From NCBI RefSeq assembly GCF_000004195.4, contig NC_030677.2, forward strand, positions 64,628,222 to 64,692,221: a DNA stretch of 64,000 nucleotides, in the 5' to 3' direction. The notes below the pieces were generated by a model that was not told where the DNA came from, made no database searches, and worked only from the letters and a program-made list of their open reading frames with translations. This DNA is from Xenopus tropicalis (taxonomy: Eukaryota; Chordata; Amphibia; Anura; Pipidae). Position numbers and translations under genes: made by a program. Shown here in pieces: positions 61,561 through 64,000 of the stretch (positions are counted from its first letter, which is position 1; each line of letters opens with the position of its first letter).

Positions 61561-61963
61561 TAGAGATGTAGCGAACTGTTCGCCGGCGAACTAATTCGCG
61601 CGCCGCGTTTTTTTTGGCGTTTTTTTTTTTTGGCATTATTTTTTGGCGTTTTTTTTTTTCATTATTTTTTGGCGTTTTTTTGGCGTTGTTTTTTGGCAGT
61701 TTTTTTTTGGCGTTTTTTTTTACAAAGTATTTTTCAGAGAAATTTTTGCTTGATCCCCCTCCTGCATGCCACTGTCCAGGTCGTGGCACCCTTTAAACAA
61801 CTTTAAAATCAGCTTTCTGGCCAGAAATGGCTTTTCTAGGTTTTAAAGTTCGCCTTCCCATTGAAGTCTATGGGGTTCGCAAAGTTCGCGAATATTCACG
61901 AGCTTTGCCGAAAATCCGCGAACGGGTCCGCGAACATTTTTGGCGATGTTCGCTACATCCCTA
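61561..61963. mobile_element. hAT-like MITE (TAGGGATGTAGCGAAC family), copy 2, inverted
   Basis: It starts TAGAGATGTAGCGAACTG and ends GATGTTCGCTACATCCCTA, with GTGATGAG exactly duplicated at 61553-61560 and 61964-61971. It carries the same internal blocks as 23832-24281 in reverse orientation (CACTGTCCAGGTCGTGGCAC, CCATTGAAGTCTATGGGG). Its T-rich tract of GGCGTTTTTT words yields artificial Phe- or Lys-rich frames. Confidence 0.9.
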
Positions 61964-61971
61964 GTGATGAG

Positions 61972-62697
61972 AGTAAATGTAAAAAACCATTTCAATACAC
62001 GTGTTACACGGAAAAATAAAATGATATGTGTTTTTTACATATTTATTGTTTGTGAATTTGTGGAAAGCGCCAACTCTAAGATAATTATATTAATTTTCAA
62101 CACAGGATTAGGTAGAGGAAGGCTGCTCACGATTTGAATTTTTTTTTTTCTCTCACTTATTTTCTCTCACTTTTCACTTTATTTACTATATTTAGGAGTG
62201 GATTTAGGTATTGCACAGTAAATGTAAAAAGAAAAGAATAGTTCATAAAGGCTTTATAAAAGTTAATAATAAAGAAAATTGATTTCCTTTAAAATAAAAG
62301 CATAGGCAGAATATGTTTTCAACTTAAGCCCTATTTCTTGTGCTTATGAGAAGCAATGTTATGTAAAGGGGTATACTGGGCCTTTAAAGCTTTATTGCTT
62401 TAAAATTACCAAGTGTTCTAAATCGCTAAAGTCTGCGGTCTTCATTACCATTATTTATGTCTTCTGTCTAACAGAGGGTACAGTTTTTACCTTGTAGCTT
62501 GGAGTATTTGAATCAGCCATTATTAGGTGGCTTCATTACCAAACATAATTCAAGATTTCAATCTCGTTTGCAGATCTTTTGATTTAAGAGCACCTTTGAT
62601 CTGTCCAGATTTTAGACAAGTTAAAGTTAAGTTAATAAAGTTAAAGTCAATATATATGGCTTAAAAACAACTGTGTTCTTTGTCTGTATCTTTACAG
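61972..62697. other. sequence upstream of the candidate exon
   Basis: No coding frame was seen. The last 30 bases are a pyrimidine-rich tract (TTCTTTGTCTGTATCTTTAC) ending in AG, described with the exon. Confidence 0.45.
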
Positions 62698-62801
62698 ATC
62701 TTGGTGAATTTGAAGCTCTGAAACCACAAGGATCCCATAAAATCAGGGCTGAAATTTACTGTCTAAACAAAGATGCACTGGTTTTCTCCAGCTTTACAGT
62801 A
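62698..62801 (+). CDS. candidate 104-bp internal coding exon, host gene unknown
   Basis: The acceptor is strong: a pyrimidine-rich run ending TCTTTACAG at 62697. The donor is a perfect GTAAGT at 62802-62807. Between them one frame is open: two bases completing a split codon, then 34 codons, starting LGEFEALKPQGSHKIRAEIY and ending ALVFSSFTV. The exon would join a phase-2 acceptor frame to a donor on a codon boundary. The residues look protein-like, and the piece lies outside any transposon family recognised here. I do not recognise the protein. No partner exon was found within the window, so the gene would extend outside. Confidence 0.5.
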
Positions 62802-62821
62802 GTAAGTCGTAGCCCATGCTT

Positions 62822-62978
62822 TTAAAGAGATACCATCACATTTATTTTTACACTGATTTTTGCTGTTTAGAGTTTATTTATTAAGTTATATTTAATCTAT
62901 GTTATCCTTATTCATTTTTCTGAAATGGTTCTGCATTCTGAAGAGAAAGCTCAGCGTCAACAGCAATTACTGCTTTAA
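62822..62978. mobile_element. possible worn T2-like repeat just after the candidate exon
   Basis: TTAAAGAGATACCATCACA at 62822 resembles the T2-like terminus TTAAAGGGATACTGTCATG, and GCTTTAAAAG near 62971-62980 could be the other end. The match is weak. Confidence 0.3.
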
Positions 62979-62988
62979 AAGACACATA

Positions 62989-63100
62989 GGGCCTGATTCA
63001 CTAAAGTGCGCTAAAAATTATCGCACGCTTTTTTGCGTTACAAAAAGACGTGAAAATGAAGACGCGATAAAATTTTTATCGCACTTTAGTGAATCGGCCC
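62989..63100. mobile_element. 112-bp miniature of the GGGCCTGATTCACTAAAG family
   Basis: GGGCCTGATTCACTAAAGTG and CACTTTAGTGAATCGGCCC are inverted, with CATA directly outside each end (62985-62988, 63101-63104). The stem continues inward (GCGCTAAAAATTATCGC / GCGATAAAATTTTTATCGC), so nearly the whole element is one hairpin. It shares termini with 41835-42514. Confidence 0.85.
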
Positions 63101-63104
63101 CATA

Positions 63105-63442
63105 ATCTCTATAGATAGATAATGTTATAGTTGGAACCAAATGTTGATGGGGTCAAAAAGTTTCACCATCAGTTGCTAATCTTGTCCCTGGGCCCCACAT
63201 TCATTAACCAACATCAGATGTGATGCCACAGTCAGACTGGACAAAATTAAAGTATTTTCAAACTCCTTGCTACAAAGGTGCATTTTCTCCCTGACCATGC
63301 CCTTTGCCTTTAAATAAACAACATTTCTGCAATTTATTTATTTAATTTTTGTTACAATTGTGAATTTGTTACAATTGTAAAAAGTACATTTTAGAGAACT
63401 AATTACTACTATTGTTTGTAAAATACAAACCAAAAAAAACTT
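63105..63442. other. short AT-rich stretch between two repeats
   Basis: A local direct repeat of TGTTACAATTGT lies at about 63351-63379. No gene. Confidence 0.4.
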
Positions 63443-64000
63443 TTAAAGGGGACCTGTCACTCAGACATAAGAAGCCGTATAATGAAAATCCTTTTGAAAT
63501 TAAGTATGAAACCCAAGTTCCATTTTTTTATTGACATTTTTATTGACATTTTATTGACAGCTGTCAATCATATATTGCCTGTCCCTCTTCTATGCCTTAA
63601 GGTGGCCATACACGCACCGATATTATCGTACGAAACCTCGTTTCGTACGATAATCGGTGCGTGTATGGCATGTCGGCGAGTCGACCGATATCGCAGGAAG
63701 CTGCCGATATCGGACGACTCGCCGATCGGACAAGTTTGAAAATTTTGATCGGGCGCCATAGAAGGCGCCTGACCAAAATTCTCCCTTCAGAGCTGAATCG
63801 GCAGAAGGAGGTAGAAATCCTATTGTTTCTACCTCCTTACCTGCCGATTCAGCCCTGAATGGTGTGTGGCGGATCTTACGATGTTTCGTGCGACCGATGG
63901 TCGTACGAAACATCGTCGGATCGCCACGTGTATGGCCACCTTTAGGCATAGAAGTCAGGCAGACAATTACTTTACTTTACGTTACTGCAGTCCTCACTTT
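63443..64000. mobile_element. T2-like palindromic element, cut by the window end
   Basis: It starts TTAAAGGGGACCTGTCACTC. The sequence before the inner insertion (TTGCCTGTCCCTCTTCTATG) and after it (GGCATAGAAGTCAGGCAGAC) are inverted copies, so this is a large palindrome whose centre is occupied by the MITE at 63600-63941. The right end lies outside the window. Confidence 0.75.
63600..63941. mobile_element. Harbinger-like GGCCATACACG MITE, copy 2, with TTA duplication
   Basis: The ends AGGTGGCCATACACG and CGTGTATGGCCACCT are a perfect inverted repeat, and TTA stands at 63597-63599 and 63942-63944. The empty site would read GCCTTAGGC, the centre of the outer palindrome. A three-base TTA duplication fits PIF/Harbinger. 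The interior matches 22156-22492 in opposite orientation. Confidence 0.9.

Noticed and set aside
1..64000. CRISPR arrays, operons, tRNA or rRNA genes, bacterial-type systems
   Set aside because: None seen. The sequence is vertebrate nuclear DNA dominated by MITEs.

Overview
The window is a stretch of AT-rich vertebrate nuclear DNA that contains no complete protein-coding gene. The repeat families point strongly to a frog of the genus Xenopus. They include T2-type MITEs with TTAAAGG ends, a CAGGTATGGGATCC inverted-repeat family, hAT-like MITEs starting TAGTGATGAGCGAA or TAGGGATGTAGCGAA, Harbinger-like MITEs starting GGGGCTGATTTACTAA, and a CR1/L2-group LINE with an ATGTAACT-repeat tail. The species was inferred from remembered repeat families, not from a database search, and X. 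tropicalis and X. laevis cannot be told apart here.

Layout. 1-7.5 kb: fragment of a GATTTACTAA-type MITE carrying a 52-bp tandem duplication, three CAGGTATGGG elements, a long (TG)/(CA)-ended hairpin and a 787-bp T2-like element. 7.7-9.6 kb: a 5'-truncated LINE on the minus strand whose reverse transcriptase is recognisable but frameshifted. 10-12.7 kb: a minisatellite, a T2 MITE and an older LINE copy split by a 365-bp insertion with an 8-bp target duplication. 14-24.7 kb: a mosaic of hAT-like, Harbinger-like, T2-like and CAGGTATGGG MITEs. 26-29 kb: a (TA)n tract, a perfect 24-bp hairpin and a promoter-like CCAAT/TATA segment followed by three consecutive minisatellites. 29-35 kb and 37.5-41.6 kb: mostly unique-looking AT-rich sequence. 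35.5 kb: a T2 MITE almost identical to the one at 10.7 kb. 44-47.5 kb: a nested stack of LINE, MITE and a further GC-rich insertion. 48 kb: a possible terminal exon on the minus strand. 49-50 kb: T2-like elements. 51.2-53.4 kb: a decayed gag-like gene of a BEL/Pao LTR retrotransposon on the minus strand. 58-64 kb: more hAT-like MITEs, a good candidate internal exon at 62.7 kb on the plus strand, and a Harbinger-like MITE inserted at the centre of a larger T2-like palindrome.

Interpretation. This is probably intronic or intergenic DNA shaped by successive transposon insertions. Two short pieces, 62698-62801 (+) and 48064-48410 (-), look as if they could belong to host genes; neither could be assigned to a family. 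I found no operon-like, CRISPR, defence or RNA-gene system. The clearest results are the exact target-site duplications and nesting relations, which allow relative dating of the families.
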